This document shows positions 7,153 to 15,220 of a DNA stretch of 64,000 nt, in pieces. The stretch is from assembly GCA_020723345.1 (NCBI GenBank), contig DYJA01000002.1, positions 424 through 64,423 on the forward strand, given 5' to 3'. This DNA is from Candidatus Aquidulcis sp. GTDB lineage: Bacteria; Chloroflexota; Anaerolineae; UBA4142. Under the pieces are notes generated by a model that searched no databases, was not told the origin of the DNA, and worked only from the letters and a program-made list of their open reading frames with translations. The translations under genes were made by a program, and so were the position numbers. Position 1 is the first letter of the stretch. Each line of letters begins with the position of its first letter.

Positions 7153-8208
7153 ATGACAAAAGAACTTTGGGAAGGCAACCGCGCGATTGCGGAAGCCGCC
7201 CTGCGCGCGGGAGTGGAAGCATATTTCGGTTATCCGATCACGCCGCAAACAGAACTCCTCGAGTACCTGTCGGGGAAAATGCCGGGAATGGGCAGAGCAT
7301 TCGTGCAAGCCGAAAGCGAACTCGCCGCGATCAACATGGTGTACGGCGCGGCGTGCGCGGGCGTGCGAACGATGTCTTCGTCGTCCAGTCCCGGTATTTC
7401 GTTGATGCAGGAAGGTCTATCGTACATCGCCGGGTCGGAAGTGCCGGTCGTGTTGGTGGACATTATGCGCGGCGGTCCGGGTTTAGGCAACATCGCGCCG
7501 TCGCAGAGTGATTATTTCCAACTCACCAAAGGCGGCGGGCACGGCGATTACAAGCCCATCGTCCTCGCGCCGGCGTCGGTGCAGGAAGCGGTCGACCTGA
7601 CGTACGGCGCGTTCGATCTCGCCGAAAAATATCGGCACATCGTCATCGTCGCCGCCGACGGCAACATCGGGCAAATGATGGAGCCGATTGAACTGCCGCC
7701 GCCACGCCAAGTCGCCAAGCGCGATCGCGGTTGGGAATTGACCGGCGCGCAAGGACGCCCGCGGCGCGTCATCACCTCGATCTATCTCGTCCCCGAAGTG
7801 TTGCACAAGTACAACGTGCATCTCCAAGACATTCAGCGCGAAATCGAAAAGAACGAGGTGCGCTACGCGGAATATCTGATGGACGACGTGGAGTACGCCG
7901 TCATCGCGTTCGGTTCCGCCGCGCGCGCCGCGCAATCCGCGGCAAAACTAGCGCGCGCACGCGGCATTCGCGCCGGCATGTTCCGCCCGATCTCGCTCTA
8001 TCCCTTTCCGTACGACCGCGTCGCCGAGATTGCCAAGCGCGTGCGCGGCATCCTCGTCGTCGAAATGAATGCGGGGCAGATGATCGAGGATGTGAGACTC
8101 GCCGTCCAGGGTCGCGTGCCGGTCGAGTTTTTCGGAATGATGGGTGGGATGGTACCGTTGCCGGAAGACGTGTTGCCGGAAATCGAGAAATTGGTGAGGG
8201 GAAAATGA
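7153..8208 (+). CDS. vorB: 2-oxoacid:ferredoxin oxidoreductase alpha subunit (VorB/KorA type)
   Basis: 351 residues from ATG 7153 (AAGGAGA at 7142-7148). It matches the alpha subunit of 2-ketoisovalerate/2-oxoglutarate:ferredoxin oxidoreductases: [62 protein letters not shown] and a C-terminal transketolase-like domain with [13 protein letters not shown]. With the beta subunit it forms the thiamine-diphosphate site that oxidatively decarboxylates 2-oxoacids to acyl-CoA and reduced ferredoxin. Motifs do not separate valine-derived from 2-oxoglutarate substrates. Its stop overlaps the beta-subunit start (ATGA). Confidence 0.9.
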   Translation: MTKELWEGNRAIAEAALRAGVEAYFGYPITPQTELLEYLSGKMPGMGRAFVQAESELAAINMVYGAACAGVRTMSSSSSPGISLMQEGLSYIAGSEVPVVLVDIMRGGPGLGNIAPSQSDYFQLTKGGGHGDYKPIVLAPASVQEAVDLTYGAFDLAEKYRHIVIVAADGNIGQMMEPIELPPPRQVAKRDRGWELTGAQGRPRRVITSIYLVPEVLHKYNVHLQDIQREIEKNEVRYAEYLMDDVEYAVIAFGSAARAAQSAAKLARARGIRAGMFRPISLYPFPYDRVAEIAKRVRGILVVEMNAGQMIEDVRLAVQGRVPVEFFGMMGGMVPLPEDVLPEIEKLVRGK

Positions 8209-8978
8209 TCAACGAACACATGCAGGTTGTCTTCGATTACCCGGATTCTTTCACCGAGGTCGTCTCGCACTATTGTCCGGGCTGCACGCACGGCGTCATT
8301 CATCGCTTGATCGCCGAAACGATTGACGAATTGGGGATTCGCGAAAAAACGATTGGCGTTGCGCCAGTCGGCTGCTCCGTGTTCATCTATAACTATCTCG
8401 ACACCGATTTCGCCGAAGCCGCGCACGGGCGCGCGCCCGCGATGGCGACTGGCATCAAGCGTTCGCTGCCGGATCGCGTCGTGTTCACGTATCAAGGCGA
8501 CGGCGATCTTGCGGCGATTGGCACGGCAGAGATCGTTCACGCGGCGGCGCGCGGCGAAAACATCACCGTGATTTTCGTCAACAACGCGATCTACGGCATG
8601 ACGAGCGGGCAAATGGCGCCGACGACATTGCCGGGAATGGTGACGACGACCTCGCCGAACGGTCGCGATGTCGAATTGCAGGGATTTCCGCTGAAGATGG
8701 CGGAATTGCTTTCGCAGATGCCGGGCGTGTCGTACTCGGTACGACGTTCCGTTCACGATCCGGGGAACATCAATCGAACGAAAAAGGCGATCAAGAACGC
8801 GTTCCAGGTGCAACTCAATCAAGCCGGATTTTCGATTGTCGAAGTTTTGTCGTCGTGTCCGACGAACTGGAACGTCACGCCCGCCGCCGCGCTCAAATTC
8901 GTCAAAGAGCAAATGATTCCGTACTTTCCGCTCGGCGATTATAAAGTTGCAGATTCCATCAAGTCGTTTGTTGGATAG
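8205..8978 (+). CDS. vorA: 2-oxoacid:ferredoxin oxidoreductase beta subunit (VorA/KorB type, TPP-binding)
   Basis: 257 residues. HYCPGCTHG near the N-terminus and the thiamine-diphosphate/Mg motif [20 protein letters not shown]...[16 protein letters not shown] are diagnostic. Cys residues in CPGC and PVGCS may bind the proximal cluster. GGGG precedes the overlapping ATG at 8205, so alpha and beta are made in equal amounts. Confidence 0.9.
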   Translation: MINEHMQVVFDYPDSFTEVVSHYCPGCTHGVIHRLIAETIDELGIREKTIGVAPVGCSVFIYNYLDTDFAEAAHGRAPAMATGIKRSLPDRVVFTYQGDGDLAAIGTAEIVHAAARGENITVIFVNNAIYGMTSGQMAPTTLPGMVTTTSPNGRDVELQGFPLKMAELLSQMPGVSYSVRRSVHDPGNINRTKKAIKNAFQVQLNQAGFSIVEVLSSCPTNWNVTPAAALKFVKEQMIPYFPLGDYKVADSIKSFVG

Positions 8979-9128
8979 AGGGAATGAGAAGGGATAAGAG
9001 GGCAGAAGATGGCATAGAGGGCAAAGAAGGAAGAGAAGGCAAAGAAGGCACATCCTCAGTTCCCTTATTTCCCTCTTTTCCCTCTCAGCCCTCTACGCCC
9101 TCTTATCCCTTCTACCCCCTTCTCAAAA
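8979..9128. repeat. Purine-arm / pyrimidine-arm hairpin within the operon
   Basis: About 75 nt of almost pure purine (GGGATAAGAGGGCAGAAG... repeated) is followed by ~65 nt of pyrimidine (TTCCCTCTTTTCCCTCTCAG...). Together they can fold as one long imperfect hairpin in the mRNA or form triplex-type DNA. A second element of this design precedes moxR (49340-49475). Confidence 0.8.
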
Positions 9129-9136
9129 GGACAAAT

Positions 9137-9676
9137 ATGCATCACGAGATCATCATATCGGGATTCGGTGGACAAGGCGCGTTGTTTGCCGGGCAATTGC
9201 TCGCGTACGGCGCGCTCGCCGAAGGTCGGCATGTTACGTGGATTCCGTCGTACGGACCCGAGATGCGCGGCGGAACCGCGAATTGTACCGTCGTCATTTC
9301 GGACGAAGAGATCGGCTCGCCACTGACGCGTCATCCGACTGCCGCGCTCGTGCTGAATCCGCCGTCGTTTGATCGCTTTGAGCCGTCGGTGAAAAAAGAT
9401 GGCGTTTTGATTGTCAACACGTCGCTGGTGTCAACGCAGTCCAGGCGGACAGATATTCGCACGATTTACGCGCCGGCGAACGACATCGGTGCGGAACTGG
9501 GCGCGACGCAAATGGCGAACGTCGTCATGGTCGGCGCGCTCGTCGCGGCGACCGGGATGGTGAAATTCGAAACGCTGGATCAAGTGCTCGACGAGCACGT
9601 CAGCGCGCGACATCGCGACAAGTTGGAGGCGAACAAACAAGCGCTGCGGCGCGGCGCGGCGCTCGCGCAAGGGTGA
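9137..9676 (+). CDS. vorC: 2-oxoacid:ferredoxin oxidoreductase gamma subunit
   Basis: 179 residues from ATG 9137 (AAAAGG upstream). ISGFGGQGALFAGQLLAYGALAEGRHVTWIPSYGPEMRGG is the family signature of the gamma domain (POR_N-like/KorC). It completes the four-subunit enzyme. A strong terminator follows directly. Confidence 0.9.
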   Translation: MHHEIIISGFGGQGALFAGQLLAYGALAEGRHVTWIPSYGPEMRGGTANCTVVISDEEIGSPLTRHPTAALVLNPPSFDRFEPSVKKDGVLIVNTSLVSTQSRRTDIRTIYAPANDIGAELGATQMANVVMVGALVAATGMVKFETLDQVLDEHVSARHRDKLEANKQALRRGAALAQG

Positions 9677-9680
9677 AACA

Positions 9681-9718
9681 AGAAACCAGGTCTCTCGAAG
9701 AGACCTGGTTTCTGTTTT
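9681..9718 (+). terminator. Intrinsic terminator between convergent operons
   Basis: Perfect 15-bp stem AGAAACCAGGTCTCT / AGAGACCTGGTTTCT with a 3-nt CGA loop, followed by GTTTT. It ends the vor operon. The minus-strand Roadblock gene stops at its edge, so it may serve both directions. Confidence 0.9.
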
Positions 9719-10106
9719 AGCGCGCGCTGGTCTGCCATGCGGATTGAATGTCGCGAACCGCGCGCGTCGTCAAGCGGCGGTAACTGTGGTTCGGCGGCGC
9801 GAGGATCGCCATGACGAGGGGGGTAGAGCCGGCGTTAAAGTAGCGGCAGATCAACCGCGAGCGATCACCCACGACCATCGAAACTTCGTCAACCTCCGCC
9901 AGCCCGATGCGCGTTTGGGTTTGTTTGATGAAATCCTTGACCAGCGCCACCATCGCCGCGACCGTATCTGGATCGTAGGGGGAAGGCGAGGGCGCGGACG
10001 CGACGAGCAAACCGTCGTTACTTGCCAAGATGGCGGTGATGAAATGACCTTCTGCGTTCATTTGCGCTAAAATTTGTTCAAAATCAAGTGATCCATTGTT
10101 GTTCAT
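9717..10106 (-). CDS. Roadblock/LC7-domain protein
   Basis: 129 residues. The ~100-residue Roadblock fold is visible as LDFEQILAQMNAEGHFITAILASNDGLLVAS, VAAMVALVKDFIKQTQTR, MVVGDRSRLICRYF and PLVMAILAPPNHSYRRLT. Bacterial Roadblock proteins (MglB-like) bind and regulate small GTPases. This is the last gene of the minus-strand signalling locus. Confidence 0.8.
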   Translation of the reverse strand: MNNNGSLDFEQILAQMNAEGHFITAILASNDGLLVASAPSPSPYDPDTVAAMVALVKDFIKQTQTRIGLAEVDEVSMVVGDRSRLICRYFNAGSTPLVMAILAPPNHSYRRLTTRAVRDIQSAWQTSAR

Positions 10107-10169
10107 AATTCACCTTGCGCCCTCGAATCTTGAAATTGCATTTGCTCTATTGGCTTGGTTGATCGGTTG

Positions 10170-10547
10170 CTACGACATAGCTTTGCGAACGGCTTGGGCG
10201 GCGCGTTCCATTTGCAAAAAGACCAAACCGAGTTTGGCGTCCTTGCGCGCGACCGCGCTCAAGACCGCTTCGGGTCCCGCGCTGATGATGATCGTATAGC
10301 CGGTCGCGCCTTCGACGAACACGCGCTCCAAGTGACCATGTTCAAACTCGCTCGTCGTTTGCTCGCCGAGCGCGAGCATCGCCGCCGCCATTGCCGCCAC
10401 GCGTCGCTCTTCGACGCTTTGCGGCAATTCAGATGCAATTGCAAAACCGTCGACGCTAATCACGCCAGCGCCCAGCGCGCCGGGCGTGGATGCCTGGAAC
10501 GTGCGGAGTATGTCGGTGAGTCGGCTCGTCAAATCAGTTTCTGGCAT
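10170..10547 (-). CDS. Roadblock/LC7-domain protein
   Basis: 125 residues: LTDILRTFQAS...GAGVISVDGFAIASELP, VAAMAAAMLALGEQTTSEF, VFVEGATGYTIIISAGPEAVLSAVARKDAKLGLVFLQMERA. This is the full Roadblock pattern with the canonical DG(F/L)xIAS turn. It differs clearly from the next Roadblock gene downstream, so the two may form a heterodimer or serve different GTPases. Confidence 0.85.
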   Translation of the reverse strand: MPETDLTSRLTDILRTFQASTPGALGAGVISVDGFAIASELPQSVEERRVAAMAAAMLALGEQTTSEFEHGHLERVFVEGATGYTIIISAGPEAVLSAVARKDAKLGLVFLQMERAAQAVRKAMS

Positions 10548-10566
10548 AGTGAAACTCCTGTGAATT

Positions 10567-11589
10567 CTATTTGGGTTTCCATTCTTTGGTGGTTTCGATC
10601 AGCGCGCGGATCGCGTCGTCGGACACGCCGAGCGGAATTTCGGGACCTTGCGCGCCGACGATGAAATCAACGCCGCCGGTCGCGTCGAGCGCGGCTTGCG
10701 TTTCCACGCGCATCTTTTCCGGCGACCAGCGCCGCATCGCGATGTTATTCAGATTGCCCATCAATGTGATTTTACCGGCGGCGATTTTGTGCGCTTGCGC
10801 GAGATCGTCGTGACAGTCCAGCACCATCGCGACCGCGCCTGTCTCGGCGATCAAATCGATCAGTGACGACGCGCTTCCCACGCCTTCCCATACGACCGGA
10901 CCCTTGATCTGCGGAATCGTCTCGCGAATCACCGGCAGCGCGAATTGTTTGAACTCGTCACGTGTGATCATCGTCGCCGACGCCATCCCGTCTGCCAGCA
11001 CGATCACATCTGCCCCGGCTTGGAGTTGCGCGTTTGCCCACGCGACGCAAAAATCGCGCGCGACCGCGAGCGATTGCGCGAGCAGCGGATCGCGCACGGC
11101 TGGCTCGCTGAATAACAAATCGACCCATTTCTCCGCGCCCATCAACAAGCTTGGCAGCGAAAAGGGCGCGACTGCCGCGCCGATGATCGGCACCTTGCCT
11201 TTGACTTGTTGTGCGAGCAGTTCGATTGCCTTGAGCGTTTCGCGCAAGGCGGGCACGGCTTTCGGATCCGCCGCGCGCATTTTTTTGATCTCATTGAAAC
11301 TACGCACGACCATCTTGCCGAGACTGGGGGGACCGTTGCGAAAGTACATCAGCGTCGCGCCAAACGCCACCGTGTCTTCGACGACGTGCGGTACGCCGAT
11401 CACGCCATCGTGCCCGAATTTTTCGAGCAAGCGCAATTGTCCGGTCGCATAGTGTTCGCCTTTGGAAAAATATTCTTGGAGCGACAGTCCCAGTTCCTGC
11501 GCGCCTTGCATCAACATTACCGGCATCACCGGTGGATGATCGGGGATCTTGTGTGTGACCGTCGCGAGTAGCCGTTCGGGTGAAGTCAT
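10567..11589 (-). CDS. Uroporphyrinogen decarboxylase-fold methyltransferase-like protein (MtaA/MtbA-like) lacking zinc ligands
   Basis: 340 residues. The fold is recognised by the N-terminal MTSPERLLATVTHKIPDHPPVMPVM, DVIVLADGMASATMITRDEF, and GKITLMGNLNNIAMRRWSPEKM. MtaA/MtbA enzymes move methyl groups between corrinoid proteins and thiol acceptors and bind zinc with His-x-Cys plus a distal Cys. Here the HxC position reads VVWEGVG and the distal Cys position reads VGAQGPEIP, so all three ligands appear absent. It follows a corrinoid-protein gene by 9 nt, which supports partnership with B12, but canonical thiol methylation is doubtful. Confidence 0.75.
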   Translation of the reverse strand: MTSPERLLATVTHKIPDHPPVMPVMLMQGAQELGLSLQEYFSKGEHYATGQLRLLEKFGHDGVIGVPHVVEDTVAFGATLMYFRNGPPSLGKMVVRSFNEIKKMRAADPKAVPALRETLKAIELLAQQVKGKVPIIGAAVAPFSLPSLLMGAEKWVDLLFSEPAVRDPLLAQSLAVARDFCVAWANAQLQAGADVIVLADGMASATMITRDEFKQFALPVIRETIPQIKGPVVWEGVGSASSLIDLIAETGAVAMVLDCHDDLAQAHKIAAGKITLMGNLNNIAMRRWSPEKMRVETQAALDATGGVDFIVGAQGPEIPLGVSDDAIRALIETTKEWKPK

Positions 11590-11598
11590 CGTGTCCCC

Positions 11599-12258
11599 TT
11601 AGCCATTCGGCTGAGCGATCAACCGGCGCACCACGGCGACGGCGTCGGTTGCGTTGCGCGCCATCGCGTCTGCGCCAACCTGCTGCCAAAACTCTGGATC
11701 GAAATTGAACGGCGCGCCGCCGACGATGAACTTGATTTCATCATCCAAATCGCGCGCGCGCAAAATCTCGCGGATGCCGATCAGTTCCTCGGCGGTGTGA
11801 ATCAGCAGGGCGGAAACGAGAATGGCGCGCGCCTTGACCGATACCGCCATATTCACGAACTGCGCGTTCTCGATGCTGATCCCGAGATCGACCACCTTGA
11901 ATCCGGCGACGCGCAAGAACGTGGCGACCAATCGTCTGCCGAGTCCGTGATAATCGCCGCGCGCGGTGCCGATGACCACCGTGCCCAGCGGCTCCGGCGG
12001 GCGCGGGACGGCGAGCAGCAACCGATTCAACGCGTCCTCGACGATGCGCGCCATGATGTACATGCGCGAAAGAGTGATGTCGAGATTCGTTTGCTTGGCG
12101 CGCACGTCTTCCAGCGCGGTATTGACGACGCGATCGATCAATTCTTGCGCGGGCAGATGTTCGGCGAGCGCGTCTTGAATCGCGCGCTGAGCGCGCGGTT
12201 GATCGAGCGCGAGGAGCGCGTCGAGAAATTGCGTGCGATATGTTTCGCTGTCTGTCAT
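11599..12258 (-). CDS. Corrinoid (cobalamin)-binding protein, MtaC/MtbC-like
   Basis: 219 residues. An N-terminal helical cap (LDALLALDQPRAQRAIQDALAEHLPAQELIDRVV) is followed by the B12 domain with the D-x-H-x-x-G motif GDYHGLG (Asp102, His104, Gly107), then VSALLIHTAEEL and IVGGAPFN. These are the His-on cobalamin-binding landmarks of methanol, methylamine or methoxy-group corrinoid proteins. It may carry methyl groups for the adjacent methyltransferase-like protein, or act as a sensor module given its signalling neighbours. Confidence 0.85.
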   Translation of the reverse strand: MTDSETYRTQFLDALLALDQPRAQRAIQDALAEHLPAQELIDRVVNTALEDVRAKQTNLDITLSRMYIMARIVEDALNRLLLAVPRPPEPLGTVVIGTARGDYHGLGRRLVATFLRVAGFKVVDLGISIENAQFVNMAVSVKARAILVSALLIHTAEELIGIREILRARDLDDEIKFIVGGAPFNFDPEFWQQVGADAMARNATDAVAVVRRLIAQPNG

Positions 12259-12299
12259 CGGCTTCCCCCAAAATGGTTGAGGCGAGAATCTTTCTTAGG

Positions 12300-12836
12300 T
12301 TACAATTGAGTCTTGTTTGTCTGGATGTAATACAGGCAAGCGTTCCCGGTTAGCATATTCTCTACCTCTTGCATAGTCAGTGGCATCTTTTCCAAGTTGG
12401 TTTCCGAAAAGACCATCGCCCCGCTCGTTTCACTGCGGCATCCCAGGTTGATTACCTTGTCGGGCATATTTTCCCGGACGCCGCGATGTACGATGCACAA
12501 AGGATGCAAAGCCCCGCCGCCGCCTTCCGTCGGGTTGCGATTATAGTTGGCAACCAATTTCATCGCATCTTCGTCCCACGGCGGGGTGTTGGCATAGATT
12601 TCACGAAAGGGACAATGTTTCAGCACGACATACCGACTGTCGGTTTGCTTTCCGGGGATAACCTTCATATTTTCCGATCCCAATTCAAACCGAGCTAGTT
12701 TCTCCAAAGTCGAATTGCCTTCGAGCGTCGCCGCGATGGCTTTACCGATTTGCATCAGACCCAGGAAACGGGTCACTGCGATGGTTCCGTTCAACGCAGC
12801 ACACAAAGTCACTGTGAGTGGATCGATCAGTTTCAT
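12300..12836 (-). CDS. Cys-rich protein of unknown function in the corrinoid locus
   Basis: 178 residues from ATG 12836. Cysteines at about 12, 75 (KHCPF), 114 (HPLCIVHRG), 133 (NLGCRSE) and 167 (NACLYY) sit in conserved-looking contexts with adjacent His, consistent with a metal or Fe-S site. The N-terminal helix (TVTLCAALNGTIAVTRFLGLMQIGKAI) is hydrophobic. I recognise no family. It lies between the binding lipoprotein and the corrinoid gene, 41 nt before the latter, so a role with that protein is inferred only from position. Confidence 0.6.
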   Translation of the reverse strand: MKLIDPLTVTLCAALNGTIAVTRFLGLMQIGKAIAATLEGNSTLEKLARFELGSENMKVIPGKQTDSRYVVLKHCPFREIYANTPPWDEDAMKLVANYNRNPTEGGGGALHPLCIVHRGVRENMPDKVINLGCRSETSGAMVFSETNLEKMPLTMQEVENMLTGNACLYYIQTNKTQL

Positions 12837-12861
12837 GGCGCGTCCCTTCGCCGCGTTTTTG

Positions 12862-12966
12862 TGCCGACCCTGGCGAAGGTGCGAAGACACATGGGGGGAT
12901 AATCGTCAGCAGGGTGGATATGGAGAAAATGGTGAGTATCTTCGCAACCTTCGCCAGGGTGGGCTA
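12862..12966. repeat. Inverted repeat of the CTTCGCCAGG family
   Basis: CCCTGGCGAAGGTGCGAAGA (12868-12887) is complementary to TCTTCGCAACCTTCGCCAGGG (12939-12959), one mismatch or bulge, with a ~50-nt loop. It fills the 160-bp gap inside the minus-strand locus. Related arms occur at 21175-21234 and 35790-35822. Confidence 0.8.
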
Positions 12967-12996
12967 TGTGCGACACGCTGGCTGGAAATAAAGTGC

Positions 12997-14013
12997 TTAT
13001 CGCAACGGAGTGATGAACTTGTCCATGAACTCCTTGCCGACGATTTTTTCTTGATCGGCGTAGATGGGAGCGACCAATGCTTTGAATGCCTGAATCTGTT
13101 CGGGTGTGAGCGTGGTTACTTTCACGCCCTTGTCCTTGAGCATTTGGATTTGAGAGTCGGTTTCGCTGCGCGATTGTTGGATTTGGAATTTGGCGGCATC
13201 TTGCGCGGCTTGGCGAATGATCTTTTGCGTATCGGGATCAAAACTATCCCAGACGTTTTTGTTGATGCCGACCATCAACATGCCGTACGAATAATTCCAG
13301 AGAGTAACATATTTCTGAACCTCGTGGAATTTGTTGCCGACGATCAGAGAGACTGAATTTTCCTGACCGTCCACGACATTATTCTTCAGCGCGTCGTAAA
13401 GCGCCGTCAGATTCATGATTTGAGTTGTCGCGCCGAGCAAGGTGAGCGTTGAGCCGTGCATGTTGGTCACGACGCGAATCTTGAGGTCTTTGACATCTGC
13501 CGGAGTTTTGATTTCCCGTTTCGAATTCGTGATTTGACGGAACCCATTTTCGGCGTACGCCAAACCGACGATGTTCCCGGCTTCCAAGAGGCGGAACAGT
13601 TCCTGACCAAGCGGTCCAGCGAATGCCTTGTCCACATCGGCGTTGGAAGGCAAAAGCCAGGGCAACAGCGATGCGTCGAAGCGGGGATCGAAGCGGTCAT
13701 AAACCGCGTCGGGGATCAAAGCCATATCGATTCCGCCGTCCTTGAGCATTTGGATTTCCCTGGTTTGATCGCCGCCCGCGAGCGAAGCGTTAGCAAAGAC
13801 ACTCACGCCGATCCGTCCGTTCGTGCGCTGTTTGACCAACTCGGCAAACTTGGAGCCGCAGGTAAACCAACTGCTCGTCTCGTTCGCCGTTACACTGAAC
13901 TTGAGGATCTTGCTGGGATTGATCTGCGGTGCCGGAGATGCCCCAGCGCAACTCGTCAGCACGATGACAAGGATCGTCAAAATTGCGATGACAAGCGGAT
14001 GTTTGGCGTTCAT
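12997..14013 (-). CDS. TRAP-type solute-binding lipoprotein (DctP family)
   Basis: 338 residues from ATG 14013 with GAAGGAG upstream. The lipoprotein signal (LVIAILTILVIVLTSC) places it on the outer face of the membrane. FSVTANETSSWFTCGSKFAELVKQRTNGRI, ADVKDLKIRVVTNMHGSTLTLLGATT, VDGQENSVSLI and KIIRQAAQDAAKFQ match DctP/TeaA-like binding proteins of carboxylate or other organic acids. No DctQ/DctM permease gene is in the window, so it may feed ligand information to the nearby dCache receptor or belong to a distant transporter. Confidence 0.85.
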   Translation of the reverse strand: MNAKHPLVIAILTILVIVLTSCAGASPAPQINPSKILKFSVTANETSSWFTCGSKFAELVKQRTNGRIGVSVFANASLAGGDQTREIQMLKDGGIDMALIPDAVYDRFDPRFDASLLPWLLPSNADVDKAFAGPLGQELFRLLEAGNIVGLAYAENGFRQITNSKREIKTPADVKDLKIRVVTNMHGSTLTLLGATTQIMNLTALYDALKNNVVDGQENSVSLIVGNKFHEVQKYVTLWNYSYGMLMVGINKNVWDSFDPDTQKIIRQAAQDAAKFQIQQSRSETDSQIQMLKDKGVKVTTLTPEQIQAFKALVAPIYADQEKIVGKEFMDKFITPLR

Positions 14014-14063
14014 TATTTCTCCTTCGGTATGTGGTATTCTCTCAGAATAGAGTACGACCGAAT

Positions 14064-14648
14064 CTAGCAATGGTGTTGCGCTTGGAGCATCACCTCTTTG
14101 ATCGCCGGTCGCAGCGCTTCAAAAACACCAACCCCTTTGGTCGCGATCGCTTCCACTTGGAGTTGTCCATTGATCGCCAACTTGGCGCGGATGTCTGCAA
14201 TGGAGAGCGCGTTAGGCAGGTCGCGTTTGTTGTATTGAATGATCATCGGGAATTGGGCGGGGTCCTGCCCAAACTCGCGCAAGTTCGTATGCAAATTGCG
14301 CCATGCTTCCAGATTGGCTTCCATGCGCTCCGGATCCGAGTCGATGACAAAGATCACACCGTCCGCGCCCTGGAGCACCAACTTGCGGCTGGCGAGGTAA
14401 TAAACTTGGCCCGGCACCGTGTACAAACTGAACTTGGGCTTGAGTCCTTTGATCTCGCCAAGTTGGATCTCCATAAAGTCGAAAAAGATCGTGCGATCCT
14501 CGCGCGTCTTGAGCGAGACGAGATCGCTGCGCGCGCCGGACGGAATGCTGGTGTGCAAATATTCCAGGTTCGTCGTCTTGCCGCACAGCGACGCGCCATA
14601 GTAGACGATCTTTAGTTTGATCTCTTTCAGTTTCCAGTTGATAAACAT
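14064..14648 (-). CDS. MglA-like small Ras-family GTPase
   Basis: 194 residues starting MFINWKLKEIKLKIVYYGASLCGKTTN. G-motifs: P-loop GASLCGKT (18-25), switch II TVPGQ (78-82, the MglA form of DxxGQ), NKRD (140-143). The region SGARSDLVSLKTREDRTIFFDF matches the MglA switch I segment. MglA controls polarity and motility in Myxococcus with its Roadblock GAP MglB. The gene directly upstream is a Roadblock protein, giving the usual mglB-mglA order. Confidence 0.9.
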   Translation of the reverse strand: MFINWKLKEIKLKIVYYGASLCGKTTNLEYLHTSIPSGARSDLVSLKTREDRTIFFDFMEIQLGEIKGLKPKFSLYTVPGQVYYLASRKLVLQGADGVIFVIDSDPERMEANLEAWRNLHTNLREFGQDPAQFPMIIQYNKRDLPNALSIADIRAKLAINGQLQVEAIATKGVGVFEALRPAIKEVMLQAQHHC

Positions 14649-14669
14649 GGTGTGCCGATGCTCCGTTCG

Positions 14670-15194
14670 CTAACGAATGATAATCGGGTCACCGGAGAAC
14701 TTGCTCTTGGGAGGCAGCAGCGCGTCGAGCGCGTCGTCGAGCGCGCTGCTGAACCCCGATTCCATCATGGCGGGCGTTTGACTCACGACGTTTTCGTATT
14801 CCGTCGTCAACACCAGCAATTCATCGACCGCGCGTTTGCTGAACAGCCGGACGAGACCGATCTGGACTTCGGTCGCGAACACGACTGCCAGCAAAAAACT
14901 GTTGCCGACTTGGGACAAATAGATGTTGCTCTTCGCCCCTTCATGGAACATGAGATGGAAGGGTTGTTGCTCGCCCATCTTGCGCGCCATCTCCGCGGTG
15001 GCTGCCATGTTGCTCGCCGTCAGCGCCGCCAGCGCGGTAATGTCAGTTGTGCCGGTCGAGCCGCGCGCGTTGATCAGTTGACCGCTGATGTCGGCGAGAA
15101 AGACGTAGGTCGCGCGCGTTTTGGCGCGGAGTTCGTCCAACGTGTTTTCGATCCGTTCGACTTGGGCTTGAGGCAAAATGATGGGGTGTGTCAT
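14670..15194 (-). CDS. MglB-like Roadblock/LC7-domain protein
   Basis: 174 residues. ENTLDELRAKTRATYVFLADISGQLINARG, ALAALTASNMAATAEMARKMGE, SNIYLSQVGNSFLLAVVFATEVQIGLVRLFSKRAVDEL match MglB-type Roadblock proteins of Chloroflexota and Deinococcota. The C-terminal ~35 residues extend beyond the domain. It is placed 21 nt before the MglA-like gene and is its probable GTPase-activating partner. Confidence 0.85.
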   Translation of the reverse strand: MTHPIILPQAQVERIENTLDELRAKTRATYVFLADISGQLINARGSTGTTDITALAALTASNMAATAEMARKMGEQQPFHLMFHEGAKSNIYLSQVGNSFLLAVVFATEVQIGLVRLFSKRAVDELLVLTTEYENVVSQTPAMMESGFSSALDDALDALLPPKSKFSGDPIIIR

Positions 15195-15220
15195 AATGTT
15201 CCTCGATCGTAGAATGCCGA

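Noticed and set aside
7731-8204. Extended N-terminus for the oxidoreductase beta subunit
   Set aside because: The frame is open but lies within the alpha-subunit gene; the ATGA overlap at 8205 and family length fix the start.
8984-9136. Extended N-terminus for the gamma subunit
   Set aside because: It would translate the purine/pyrimidine hairpin into low-complexity sequence; ATG 9137 has a ribosome site and family-like start.
12300-12836. V4R (4-vinyl reductase-type) domain in the Cys-rich protein
   Set aside because: Cys/His placement is suggestive, but the surrounding sequence does not match the fold pattern I know, so no family name was given.
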